A stretch of 64,000 nucleotides of DNA from Quercus robur. Taxonomy: Eukaryota > Streptophyta > Magnoliopsida > Fagales > Fagaceae. Positions 48,270 to 60,014 of the stretch are shown one piece after another. Each line of letters opens with the position of its first letter. Within the stretch, counting starts at the first letter, position 1. The translations under genes were made by a program, and so were the position numbers. The notes under the pieces are model-generated. The model was not told the DNA's origin. It ran no database searches and saw only the letters and a program-made list of their open reading frames with translations. The DNA lies in assembly GCF_932294415.1 (NCBI RefSeq), contig NC_065536.1:13044974-13108973 (forward strand), read 5' to 3'.

Positions 48270-49690
48270 TGTTCTAACATTTATGTTATTAATATACAAA
48301 TTTTAGAAATTTAAAAATTTAATCTTCTTGAAATTTTGCAAGTATGGGAGAATAATAAGAACATATAATGTAATGATTAGATTTTTAAGATTCACATTTA
48401 ATAAATAAATAAAATATATATATATATATAAGAAGTTTGAAGAGTTTCAAACTTTTTCCATTATCTTATGAGTCGCATTTAAGATTTATAATTTTTTTTT
48501 TTATTTCACAACACATGCTGCGAAATGGAGAATAAGAATAATAATATATATATGAAAAAATTTTGCAACAAACTTGGTAGTAGTTTAAGTCTACTACTCC
48601 ACTCAATATCTTTTTATTAGATGCAAATTTTGATAAATCCACATTTGAATTATATTTTCTTTTCATATTCTCTATGTTTGCAAAAATTTTAGAAGATCAA
48701 AAATCAATAACAATGTTATCAATCAAATACTTAAATTTCAAGTATTTGTAATCTAAAATTATACATAAAATATAAGTTTATAGATTAAATAGAAAATAAA
48801 ATCTGATTGACATGAAATTTTATATGTGTTAAGAATATTAAGAACTTGCAATTTAACAATTAGATTCTTGAAATATATTACCATGTTAATTTTTTAAATA
48901 GGAGTTGTAACCTTAGGCTATAACCAAGTTTGTAGACAAACTTTGTTCATACATATATATCTTGTGCATGAGATTTTTTTTTATAGTCTTATTATCAATT
49001 GTAAATCAATATGTCCTTAGATATAGTATATTACACTTTTTAATTAAATTTAATGCAACTAGGTGGTGGAAAATTTGAATTTAATTAAGGAAGTTAGTAT
49101 ACTGCATTTGAACCTAAGAATGTGTATTTAAATTTTGTCCATACAGTAAGTTTAAAATGTCTCCTCTTTATAAAGAAAACGATTTTTCTTAGCAATTGGC
49201 CTTGGTCAATGCATTATGTTTTACAAAACAATATTTTATACAATAATACTATAGCCTTCTGAGAGGTTATGGCAGGAGGAATACGCTTGGAAGAATATTG
49301 ACATTGTCCTATGTTTGTAAATATTTTATGAATTTCTTTTAGTTAAAAAGAAAGTTTGGCTATAGACTTGATTGTAATTTAAGATTACAACTCCTCCTTA
49401 TCAAAAAAAAGGAAAAAAAAAAGATTATAACTCCTACTTTAAAAATTAATATGATTACATATTTTGAAAAAAATTTCATTAGAATACATGTTCTTTATGT
49501 TTTTAATACATGTAAAATATTTTCATATTAATCGGATTTTATTTACTATTTGATTTATAAACTTTTTTTTGAATAATTTTAGATTACAAAAATTTGAAAT
49601 TTAAACATTTAATTGATGACATAATTATTGATTTTTGATCTTTTGTAAATTTTGCAAACATGGAGGATATAAGAAGAAAATGTAATCTAA
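48270..49690. repeat. Duplicate of 10,370-11,210 plus 16,999-17,585 (empty L1 site)
   Basis: It is colinear with both arms that flank the L1 element. The joint at about 49,096-49,108 has no LINE, and the tail-only insert of 17,148 is also absent. No gene. Confidence 0.85.
49396..49420 (+). mobile_element. Tail-only retroinsertion with 15-bp TSD
   Basis: aagattacaactcct (49,381-49,395) recurs as aagattataactcct (49,421-49,435) around ccttatc plus an A-rich run. The paralogous site near 17,325 has one target copy and no insert. Confidence 0.75.
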
Positions 49691-49759
49691 CGGTGGATTT
49701 ATCAAAATTTACATCCAATAAAAATATAACAATATTTGACTACAATCTTAGTTATAGCT

Positions 49760-50010
49760 TACTAGCCTTTAAGCACGCGCGTACTCAAAAGGCTCTTCTA
49801 TTTTTTGGGTAAGAGTTAATTTAGAGTATTTATTATAATTTGGGATTACTATATCTTTCAATCACAAAAAAAAAAAAAAAAAAACCTAGGGGTGTGATGA
49901 AAGGCTTTTTTTGTGATTGGAAGATATAGTAATCCTAAATTATAATAAATGCTCTAAATTAATTTTTACCCAAAAAATAGAAGAGCCATGCCCGTGCTCA
50001 GAGGCTAGTA
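49760..50010. mobile_element. Foldback MITE, about 250 bp
   Basis: Two arms of about 100 bp are inverted around a short A-rich centre. The ends TACTAGCC and GGCTAGTA bracket it. The arm text ctcttctattttttgggta pairs with tacccaaaaaatagaagag. The TA at both edges may be a target duplication. Confidence 0.85.
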
Positions 50011-50235
50011 TATTGAAAGCTAGTCTCCATCATATTAAACATCTTCTATATAATTTTTTTTGTCTGAATTAAACACCTTCTATATAAATTTCTATTTCTA
50101 ATTTAACTCACATGTTTCTTACTTTTTATCAAATAAAAAAAATGTACATCTGCAATTAACTTCTATATCATGAAGCAAGGGATAATTTTGCCTTAGTAGA
50201 CAACATGTACATGCATCTTGAAGGGCAACATACAT

Positions 50236-51023
50236 AGAGGCTGTTTGGATTGAGTTTTTTGATAACTCAATTCTCTGTTTCCATAACTCATAACTCAAAA
50301 ATGATGGGACCCATAGTAAAAAGGTTGTTTGGTCAAACGATAACTCTGTTTCCATCACTCAATTCTCTGATTTTTGAGTTATGAGTTATGGAAACTGAAA
50401 ACAACAAAAGGCTGTTTTCAGTTTCCATAACTTATAACTCAATGGCATTTCCGTAAATAAACACACATGAGGGACCCACAGCCGCAACTTTTGACCACTT
50501 TTTTTTTTTCCTGGGTTGGCCGTTCAGGTTTTTTTTTTTTTTTTTTTTTGGGTTGGCGTTGTTCTTTTTTTTTTTTTTTCTTTTTCTTTTTCTTTTCCTG
50601 GGTTGGTTGTTCGTTTTTTTTTTTTCTTGGGTTGGCATTGTTTTTTTTTTTTCTTTTTCTTTTTCTTTTCCTGGGTTGCCTGTTCGGTTTGGTTTTTTTT
50701 TTTTTTTTTTTTCTTTTTCTTTTCCTGGGTTGGCTGTTCGGTTTGGTCTTTTTTCTTTTTCTTTTTTTTTTTTTCTTTTTTTAGCTTCGGTGAGTTGGGT
50801 ACTAAAAAAAAAAAAAAAATGTACTGGCTGACAGGTGTGGGACCCATGAATAGTGTGAAAAAATTGAGTGATGAAAATAAAAGTGATGTTGCCAAATGAG
50901 TATGAAAAAATGAGTGATGAGTGATGAGTGATGAGTTATGAGTGATGAGTGATGAGTGATGAGTGATGAAAATTAAGTGACGGAAATTGAGTGATGAAAA
51001 ATCCTTACCCAAACAGGCTCTTA
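50236..51023. mobile_element. hAT-like non-autonomous element with T-rich core
   Basis: The terminal inverted repeats are gaggctgtttgga at the left and cccaaacaggctc at the right. Subterminal sequence is rich in inverted gagttatgagttatgg/ccataactcataactc arms and in gagtgat repeats (50,905-50,965). There is no transposase. The target duplication is not resolved. Confidence 0.65.
50505..50800. repeat. Minisatellite, six imperfect CCTGGGTTGGCTGTTCGG units in poly(T)
   Basis: The motif cctgggttgg(c/t)(t/c)gttcg recurs about six times with T-rich spacers of 15-35 bp, inside the 50.2-51.0 kb element. The poly-F/poly-K open frames here are low-complexity artefacts. Confidence 0.8.
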
Positions 51024-51311
51024 TTCACTACTTACTACACACTCGCAAAATTAAAATATTATTACATGCCTCAAATCCTTTTAGCCGAACCTGTGTACGA
51101 TGTCCTCCATCTCCCTTAAATCTCCCTCACCAGTCACCACCATAATAATGGGAAAAAGAACCACAATCAGATATGGAATTTCCTAAGGGGAAAAAAAAAT
51201 CAAATATAATATTAGGACAATGAATTATTATAATGAATAAATTCATGATAAATTCTTTTGTAGACACCCCCCATAAGTAAGTCGATCCCTACAAAACATG
51301 TATAGCCTTAG

Positions 51312-51336
51312 ATGTCTTCACCCAAAAAAAAAAAAA
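51312..51336 (+). mobile_element. Tail-only retroinsertion with 14-bp TSD
   Basis: atgtatagccttag at 51,298-51,311 repeats exactly at 51,337-51,350 around atgtcttcaccc plus an A run. Confidence 0.75.
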
Positions 51337-51350
51337 ATGTATAGCCTTAG

Positions 51351-52229
51351 GTGAAGGATTCTTACACTACAAATTTATGAATGCAGCAAATTAGTAATTT
51401 CATATTAATTTTTTAATGTTTTCTGATTAAAAAAAACTTGTTGCCAAGTGAAAATTCAACAAAATTTGGCCATTCAAGTCAAAAAGCTAATTGGGCATAT
51501 AAAAAATATAAATGAAAATTACATAAATCATGGTACAAACTTTTAATAAAAATTGTAATATTTACAAAATCATTTTTCCAAATAGATTTGTGGTCTATAA
51601 ATTAAGATGGTTTCAACAGCTTATTGAATTTGGTTTCAGAAAGAAGAATTTTTAACCAAAGATTTCAACATCTAAAATTACATCCAATTAACACCGGTGC
51701 TAAACTACTAATCACACAGTACAACTTTCTAGGTTTGATTAACACTCCCTTGAAGACAAAAAAAGAAAAAGAAAAAAGAATTCATCAAGAAAATTTAGCG
51801 TTACTCACTTAGGTTTCAACCTCCATTCTTGAACAACTTTTTATTGCTACACTTGTTAAGTGCTTCCACTACAAACAACTGCTCCATTTGCTGGTTTTTG
51901 TTTTGCTTTGGTTCGGGCAGCACATTCACCAAATTGAAATATGAAAATAGTTCTGGAAACAAGCTTTTGCTTAAGAGACTCATGATGGAAACATTTAGAT
52001 GTGGTGTGATAATTGATAAGCATAACTAGTTAAGAGTTGTAGGAGGTTATGTTAGAGGTAGGTTTTTGTTTTGGAGTGGGAGACTAATTAAACGTGTTTG
52101 TGTGGTTGTTTGTTCTTTTAAAATGAAAAATACTATCAAACGTGGAGTCTTTTGGGTTAATATTGCAAAAACTGAAATTAATTTGCGTTATAGGTACTAT
52201 TGAAACTTATTTGGGATTTTGAGGAGAGA
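51351..52229. other. Intergenic, no gene seen
   Basis: AT-rich with short open frames only and no family resemblance. Confidence 0.45.
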
Positions 52230-53014
52230 GACTGAATTTCGGTATCACCATTGCCGAAATTCAGCCAAAAGTATGAGAGAGAAGATGTAAAAGGAGGAAA
52301 GAGAAAATGTTGAATTTCGACAACGTGGATACCGAAATTCCTCTGCCCAGTTCTCTGCCCGAACCCTCTCTCCTGTGTGCCCGAGTGTGGAGTGCCCAGG
52401 GAAAAAAAAAAAAAGGCAATTGCGGTAATGCAATTGCCGAAATAGAAAAGAAAAAGAATTTTTTTTTTTTTTTGGTAATTGTGGCCATGGCAATGCCGAA
52501 AATGAAAAAAAAAAAAAAAAAAGTGGTTCCAAAATATCTGAAAGAGTAAAAAAAATGTAATGTCCACAATATTTTTACAACATTTTCACAATAAATCACA
52601 TTAATTAATTATTATTAGTTAAAAAAATTTGTGACAAAGTAATTGTGGCAATAGGATTGCCGAAAATGTGAAAAAAAAAAAAAGAAAAGAGAGAAAAAAA
52701 AAAAGAGAGAATTGTGGCAATGGGATTGCCGAAAATGTGAGGAAAAGAAAAAAAAAAAAAAAAAGAATTGTGGCAATGGGATTGCCGAAAATGTGAGGAA
52801 AAAAAAAAAATAGATAATTGTGGCAATGGGATTGCCGAAAATGTGAGAAAAAGAAAAAAAAAAGTGGTTCCAAAATATCTAAAAGAGTAAAAAAAAAGTG
52901 TAATGTCCACAATATTTTTACAACATTTTCACAATAAATCACATGTAATTAATTATTATTAGTTAAAAAAATTTGTGGCAAAGTAATTGTGGCAATAGGA
53001 TTGCCGAAAATGTG

Positions 53015-53054
<40 letters not shown>

Positions 53055-53309
53055 TTGTGGCAATGGGATTGCCGAAAATGTGAGGAAAAAAAAAAAAAAA
53101 AAAGAAGATAATTGTGGCAATGGGATTGCCGAAAATGTGAGGAAAAGAAAAAAAAAAAAGTGGTTCCAAAATATTTGAAAGAGTAAAAAAAAGTGTAATG
53201 TCCACAATATTTTTACAACATTTTCACAATAAATCACATGTAATTAATTATTATTAGTTAAAAAAATTTGTGGCAAAGTAATTGTGGCAATAGGATTGCC
53301 GAAAATGTG

Positions 53310-53344
<35 letters not shown>

Positions 53345-54459
53345 ATTGTGGCAATGGGATTGCCGAAAATGTGAGAAAAAAAAAAGAAAAAGAAAAAGAA
53401 AGAGAATTGTGGCAATGGGATTGCTGAAAATGTGAGGAAAAGAAAAAAAAAAGTGGTCCCAAAATATTTGAAAGAGTAAAAAAAAGTGTAATGTCCACAA
53501 TATTTTTACAACATTTTCACAATAAATCACATGTAATTAATTATTATTAGTTAAAAAAATTTGTGGCAAAGTAATTGTGGCAATAGGATTGCCGAAAATG
53601 TGAAAAAAAAAAAAAAAAAAAAAAAAGTAAGAGAGAATTGTGGCAGTGGGATTGCCGAAAATGTGAGGAAAAAAAAAAAAAAAAAAAAGAATTGTGGCAA
53701 TGGGATTGCCGAAAATGTGAGGAAAAAAAAAAGAGAGAATTGTGGCAATGGGATTGCCGAAAACGTGAGGAAAAGGAAAAAAAAAAAAAATTTGTGGCAA
53801 TGGGATTGCCAAAAATGTGAGGAAAAAAAAAAAGGATAATTGTGGCAATGGGATTGCCGAAAATGTGAGGAAAAGAAAAAAAAAAAAAGTGGTTCCAAAA
53901 TATCTGAAAGAGTAAAAAAAAGTGTAATGTCCACAATATTTTTACAATATTTTCACAATAAATCACATGTAATTAATTATTATTAGTTAAAAAAATTTGT
54001 GGCAAAGTAATTGTGGCAATAGGATTGCCGAAAATGTGAAAAAAAAAAAAAAAGAGAGAATTGTGGCAATGGGATTGCCGAAAATGTGAGGAAAAGAAAA
54101 AAAAAAAAAAAAGAATTGTGGCAATGGGATTGCCGAAAATGTGAGGAAAAGAAAAAAAAAAATTTGTGGCAATGGGATTGCCGAAAATGTGAGGAAAAAA
54201 AAAAAAAAAAAAGATAATTGTGGCAATGGGATTGCTGAAAATGTGAGGAAAAGAAAAAAAAAAAAAAAGTGGTTCCAAAATATCTGAAAGAGTAAAAAAA
54301 AGTGTAATGTCCATGATATTTTTACAATAAATCACATGTAATTAGTTATTATGAGTTAAAAAAATTTGTGACAAAGTAATTGTGGCAATGGATTGCCAAA
54401 AATGTTTAAAAAAAAAAAAAAAAAGAGAGAATTGTGGCAATGGGATTGCCGAAAATGTG

Positions 54460-54490
<31 letters not shown>

Positions 54491-54765
54491 AGAAGAGAAT
54501 TGTGGCAATGGGATTGCCGAAAATGTGAGGAAAAGAAAAAAAAAAAAGAATTGTGGCAATGGGATTGCCGAAAATGTGAGGAAAAAAAAAAAAAGAATTA
54601 GGCGAATTTTTTTTTGTAATTGTGGCAATGGTATTGCCGAAATAGATGAAATTTTTTTTGGGATAATTGTGGCAATGTCATTGCCGAAAATGGGGAGGGG
54701 AATAATGGAATGGAATTGTGGCAATGACATTGCTGAAATAGGTGAAATTTTTTTTAAAAAAAAGG
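52230..54765. repeat. Hierarchical satellite built on the palindrome GGCAAT-GGG-ATTGCC
   Basis: There are two levels of repetition. The short unit (about 45-65 bp) is attgtggcaatgggattgcc, gaaaatgtgagg and a variable A run, seen roughly 28 times. The long unit (about 295-435 bp) is a constant ~120-bp segment starting gtggttccaaaatat followed by three to six short units. Its starts are at 52,523, 52,864, 53,160, 53,453, 53,889, 54,269 and, degenerate, 54,765. The first short unit of each long unit reads ggcaataggattgcc, so the order is inherited. The long antisense open frames here (F/H/N-rich) are artefacts of the repeat. Confidence 0.9.
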
Positions 54766-54804
54766 TGGTTGCCAAAATCTGGGGAGGAATTTAAAAAAAA
54801 AAAA

Positions 54805-54975
54805 GTGTTACGCTCACAATATTTTTATAATATTTTCACAATAAATCACAGCTAATTAATTATTATTAGTTCAAATTTGAATTTATCACTATATTACTTT
54901 TTCAATCTAACAATAACAACCTCCACTTAAAATTTGTTGTTAAAATATTGTAAAAATTGTGTGTACCTATCATTT
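54805..54975. mobile_element. MITE whose left half matches the satellite constant segment
   Basis: gtgttacgctcacaat...ttcacaataaatcac is the same text as the constant segment of the satellite. Here it continues to an inverted right end (aatattgtaaaaattgtgtg). The complete element is probably the source of the satellite segment. Confidence 0.6.
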
Positions 54976-54994
54976 CTTTAAAAAATAAAATGTG

Positions 54995-55190
54995 GAATGG
55001 ATTTGTGACAATGGCATTGCCGAAATAGGAGAAAAAAATTTGTTCCCATTGCCGAAATAGAGGAGAGAGATATAAAAAAAGTACGCATATTATTCTTTCA
55101 ATATTTTTTTGACTGAACCAGTTTGGTTTGTCATATTCTTTTAGAAATAGATAAGGATAGATTCAAGTACACTATCTGCTACATTGAATC
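54995..55190 (+). repeat. Left boundary sequence of the Mutator-like region
   Basis: It contains caatggcattgccgaaata, gaggagagagata and gtacgcatat, then gactgaaccagtttggtttg. The same string of motifs recurs at 60,015-60,300, directly before the transposase gene. Confidence 0.65.
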
Positions 55191-55194
55191 TTTT

Positions 55195-55570
55195 TTTAAA
55201 GTACACGCTGTAAAAAAAAACAAAAAAAAGTACATAGATTCTTATAGAAGAAAAAAATGACTGATGTGCACGCTGTAAACAAAAAAACAAAGAAAGTATA
55301 CAGATTCTTACAATAGAAAAGAAAAAATGATTGATGTGCACACTGTAAACCAAAAAAAGCAAAGAAAGTACATAAATTCTTACAATATAGAAGAAAAAAT
55401 TTATTGATGTGCACACAGTAAACCAAAAAAACAAAAAAAAAAGTACATATATTCTTACACTACGGAAGAAAAAAAATGATTGATGTGCACGCTGTAAACA
55501 AAAAAAAGCAAAGAAAGTACATAAATTCTTACATGTACGCTATAAACAAAAAAAAAAGCAAAGAAAGTAA
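55195..55570 (+). repeat. Tandem array of a 65-75 bp repeat (copy 1)
   Basis: About six units have the core gtgcac(g/a)ctgtaaac, with copies near 55,201, 55,266, 55,337, 55,409, 55,485 and 55,537. Each is followed by an A-rich stretch and gtacatagattcttac. The same unit forms arrays at 59,450-59,970 (direct) and 63,830-64,000 (inverted). Confidence 0.9.
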
Positions 55571-56410
55571 ACCAAAGAAAACAAAGATTCAATCAACCAG
55601 TCACCTCAACTCCTCATCTCATCTGATTTTTATTCTCTGCAGAAAATATTTTTTGCCACGCCTAAATCTCCAACGTAATTCTTTGTTGTCTACTCCTCAT
55701 CTCATCTCCAACATGATTCTTTCTTGTCTGCTCCTCATCTCATCTGATTTTTATTCTCTACAGAATCTATATTTTGCCACGCCTACTACACCACGTGATT
55801 CTTTTTTGTCTTTTTATTGTTCAATTGGTAATAAAAGATAAGAGAAGTGCGAACTAGAATTGCATCTCATCACAATTCCTCAGGTTGCAAAGTTGCTCTT
55901 TTACTTTGTTTCAGTGTGCCACAACTAAAGATTGTAAGTTTTTTGTTAATGTAAGTTTTTTTGCTTTGCTTATTAACTTATAGCTCTAGAAATTAACAGA
56001 TTTATTATTATTGTATAAACATGTGCTTTGTAAATATTAAAAGCTAATACATTGTAAAATATTATGTATTGTTGTAATTGTAATTAATATTATTTGTATG
56101 CCTATGTTTATGATAATTGTTGTTGTTGTTGTTCTTGTTCTTGTTCTTGTTATTCAAATTTTAGATTAATGAATTATTTTTTATGGTTATCTGATTGTGT
56201 GTTTTTTTTTTTTTTTTTTGCAAGTATCACTCTATAATTCTCACTCTTTTAGTTGGCATCACAATTGTGGTAAGCATCTCAATTATAGTTAATACTAATT
56301 ATTGTGTGTATGATTATTTTTGCTAAAACTATTATTATTATTATTAAAAATTTTGCTTCATAAATCCTTTATTTGAGTTTCTTTCAATTTTATTGAAGGA
56401 TATATTTGAA
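55571..56410 (+). promoter_or_regulatory. Upstream region and probable 5' UTR of the PMD gene
   Basis: No coding frame. The sequence shows pyrimidine-rich leader-like stretches and several GT-AG candidates (for example gattgtaagt near 55,934 and cttttag near 56,252). A non-coding first exon with an intron is plausible but unproven. Confidence 0.35.
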
Positions 56411-59002
56411 ATGGAGCAACAACAATATCACATCTCTAATGACGCAATGGAAGGCAATGTACGTTGCAAGATCCAAATTTATTAATGTCCTAATAATCTC
56501 TACAATTATTCAATTTACATGAAAATAATTTAAACATTAGCAATATAACATTGTATATTTTTTTTTAAAATTCAATTTCAGGTTTCCACCTTACGAGTGC
56601 GACCCCAATCGTTTGCACCCCTCCCGCAGTTAGGCGAGTGTATCACCCCATATTTGTATCAATGTAGATTATACCGTGTTACCCGCCTACCACATATAGA
56701 TATTGATTGGAGTCTTATCACTTCTTTGGTAGAGCGATGGCAATCTAGTACCCATACATTTCACCTACCTAATTGTGAAATGACTATAACTCTACAGGAT
56801 ATAGCAATCCTTACAGGATTGCCTATTGATGGCAATGCAGTGTGCGGGCCAATAAATTTGATTTGGAGTACAGAATGTCGTGATTTACTTGGGGTGACAC
56901 CACCTGCAACAGCATTGAATTTTGGTGGCCTTAAAATAACATGGGTAAGGGATACATTCTCAAACCAACCAGAGGGTGCCAATGCTATAACAACCCAACA
57001 GCATGCTAGGGCATACATGTTTCAGGTTTTGGCTTTACTATTTGGAAATAAGAGCCAAAGTAGATTGCATTGCTGCTTTCTCAAGCTGTTAGAGGACTTT
57101 GGTGTAGCTGGGGAATATAGCTGGGGTAGTGCTACACTTGCTTACCTTTATAAAGAGCTGTGTACTGCTGCTATTAAAAAAAGCACAGAGATTGCAGGTC
57201 CTGTTTTCATATTACAATTATGGGCGTGGGAGCATCTTCCATATCTGACCCCAATTCCAATAAATCCAGTAAATTTAAATGGCGACGACCCATACGGTTG
57301 CAGGTATAATATTTACTTTTTATTTATATACAATTTTGTAATCCTTGATACTTCCAAATCCTAAATATTGTATGACAATCATTAATTGTGTATAGGTGGG
57401 ATACCAAGAGAACGTTTACTCACACACCAACACATGTTTTACATGCGTACCGTTCTAATCACGATACACATAATAATAAACAGGTAATATATCACAATGC
57501 ATCAATGGTTAATTTACTAGTTATATTATTGTCTTGATTGATTATAACATAGTTATTGTAATTGGAATTGCAGGTTGTTTGGACACCATACGATAACTAT
57601 ATGCATCCATGGTGTCTTGCAGAAAGAAATATATGGACTACAACAGCGCCATTGTTGTGCTTCCAAATTGTAGAGTATTACCACCCAGAAAGAGTCATGC
57701 AACAGTTTGGGTTGTTGCAAAGATGTCCAAGGTGGCCTACAGACAATTTGGATAAATCCGTGCATTGTGTAAAGTTGACAGGAAAGTCCACTGTCAATTG
57801 GAGAATGCAGCATGACCAATACTACCAGCGTTGGAACATGCGAGCTGAACTTCTAGTTGGAGATGACCATTTTGATTCAAGTGTGGACTACGCAACATGG
57901 TACCAGCAAAATGGTCACCTATTCACAACACCAGAAGCGGCTGCCCATATGTACCAGGTTATTATTTTAGTTTTTTCAATAATATTGCACTAATATTGAT
58001 AACAAGTTATTTACACATCCAAATACTGCACTAATATTGATAACAAATTATTATTTTCGTTTTTTCAATAATATTGCACTAATAAATGTTATTTTCCTTT
58101 TTTTGCGGCAGCAAACTGAGGTCAATAATATGTTAAATTTAGCTGTTGCAAACCAACAGAGGAATGATCTCACAGCACAACAAGTCCTTCCACTAATAGT
58201 AGAGGGCCTTACCCGATTGAAGTTGTCAATGGAAGCAAATATTTCCTCCGTCCCTACTGAAAGGGTGACAACCTTTAGGCGACGACAAAGGTGCCAAGGA
58301 AGACAGCTGCAAACCTATACTGAAACCCACTCGTCCACCTCTGCACAACGTGGACAATGTGGAAATGATGATGCCGGACCATCCACCTCCGCACAACACA
58401 ATATGTACAGCTCTACCCAAGCTGGGCCATCAACATTTGCTGGTAATGAGCCAACCACCTTCAGTGAGTATAATCCAATTAATGTGAACGAGTATTGCAT
58501 GAATTTATATCAACAGATTGGATCATCCACTTCCATAGGACAAGGATTTGAGGGTTTGTTTAGTTATGACCATTATCCCCAACCTAATTCAACACCTTCC
58601 TCTTATCACCCATCGCCACCTCCATCTTATGCTGGGCAATACAATTATGGCCAAGATAGCCAGTACAACTATGATTTCTGCACACCACAACCTTCCCAAC
58701 CACCCCCTCATGTTGGTGATTTTTGCACGCCACAAAATACATGGGCATGTGCTCCAAACTCCAAGGAAGAGGCTTCCGTAACAGACTCTGAGGAAGATGC
58801 CTCAAATGAGGACAGTGGGGAAGATGCAGAAGATAGCCAAGATATGGAGGTATCTTCAGATAATGAAGATGACGACTGTGGTAATTATCAAACAAAGATT
58901 GATATTAGAACACAGCCGAGGCGCATGGGGAGAAGTCCTGTGCAAGCACGAAGGTACCCACAACGAGAAAATAGGCATCCTCCATGTTGTGGAACACAGT
59001 AG
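56411..59002 (+). CDS. Plant mobile domain (PMD) protein, MAIN/MAIL1-like, apparently intact
   Basis: Five exons follow from splice consensus and matching phases: 56411-56458, 56582-57303, 57396-57483, 57574-57957 and 58112-59002. They give 2,133 nt and 710 residues with no stop or frameshift. Exon 1 codes 16 residues from ATG (M-E-Q-Q-Q-Y). Exons 2-4 hold the PMD fold (L-V-E-R-W near the start, M-T-I-T-L-Q-D at about residue 75, G-L-P-I-D-G, then W-E-H-L-P, and D-P-Y-G-C-R-W across introns 2 and 3). The last exon is a Q/S/P- and acid-rich tail ending in a basic R-R-Y-P-Q-R. The same domain occurs in the nuclear proteins MAIN and MAIL1 and in 'PP7 long form homologue' annotations, and is often found on transposons. 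It lies 2 kb upstream of a MURA gene in the same orientation and between copies of one tandem repeat, so it is probably a passenger or accessory gene of the Mutator-like unit. The molecular role is unknown. Confidence 0.85.
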
Positions 59003-59420
59003 AAATTGAATGTACCCCAACGTCGCAATCACTAAACAATGTAAAATGACTGTTTATTAAAAATATATTAAAGTATTATCATTATTTATGCATCATTGTA
59101 AAAAAAAATATTATGCCTAGATAGTATACATAGCACATTATACTACTAACCATAAGACCTTTGTGGAAACAAGAAATGTGTACTTATTTTTTCGCATTTG
59201 AAATTAGTGTCCAATTAATCTAATCATACATCTATTTACTATAATTGTCCATTCCTAATCCGACATAGAATCTATGTGTAGCCACAACTATAGGCGCATA
59301 ATAGGTGGAATAAAAAAGGTGTCAAACTTCAATAAATGGGAAATCTTTTGTCCTTTGCATGATGGCTACTGTGGTGTACATTTTTATTTTCATTCTCCAC
59401 AGCCTCTCTTCCAAACCCTC
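59003..59420 (+). other. 3' region of the PMD gene, no other gene
   Basis: AT-rich with a possible poly(A) signal context (tttattaaaaatatatt at 59,053). No domain or repeat until the array. Confidence 0.4.
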
Positions 59421-59449
59421 GTAAAAGTGTCAAAGACAAAAAAGAAGTA

Positions 59450-59970
59450 CATAGATTCTTATTCTCCACAGCCTCTCTTCCACAGCCTCTCGTACATTGA
59501 TTCTTATTCTAAAGTGCACGTTGTAAACAAAAACAAAAAAAAGTACATAGATTCTTATAGAATAAAAAAAATGACTAATGTGCACGTTGTAAACAAAAAA
59601 AAACAAAGAAAGTATATAGATTCTTACAATAGAAAAGAAAAAATGATTGATGTGCACACTATAAACCAAAAAAAAGCAAAGAAAGTACATTGTTTCTTAC
59701 AATATAGAAGAAAAAAATGATTGATGTGCATACTGTAAACAACAATAAAGTATATAGATTCTTACAATACCGAAGAAAAAAATGATTGATGTGTACACTG
59801 TAAACCCAAAAAAGCAAAGAAAGTACATAGATTTTTACAATATAGAAGAAAAAAAATTGATTGATGTGCACGCTGTAAACAAAAAAAAAAAACAAAAACA
59901 AAGAAAGTACATAGATTCTTACATGCACGCTGTGAACAAAAAAAGCAAAGAAAGTAAAAAAAATAAAACA
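59450..59970 (+). repeat. Tandem array of the 65-75 bp repeat (copy 2, direct)
   Basis: About seven units, with gtgcac-type cores near 59,514, 59,580, 59,651, 59,726, 59,791, 59,866 and 59,932. It has the same orientation as the 55.2 kb array. The text after both arrays matches (caatcaacca, then tcaactcc). Confidence 0.9.
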
Positions 59971-60014
59971 AAGAGTCAATCAACCAATCACTTCAACTCC
60001 TTATCTCATCTGGT

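Noticed and set aside
50467-51012. Long poly-F and poly-K open frames on both strands
   Set aside because: They translate homopolymer T/A and a minisatellite and have no protein-like composition.
52630-54700. CRISPR-like array
   Set aside because: The repeats are palindromic but spacers are A-rich runs and the host is a plant; it is a satellite.
52178-54794. Many F/H/N-rich antisense frames of 80-140 codons, and K-rich sense ones
   Set aside because: They are readings of the palindromic satellite. Frames are open only because A/T runs lack stops.
59274-59720. 148-codon plus-strand frame
   Set aside because: Most of it translates the tandem array and it has no domain.
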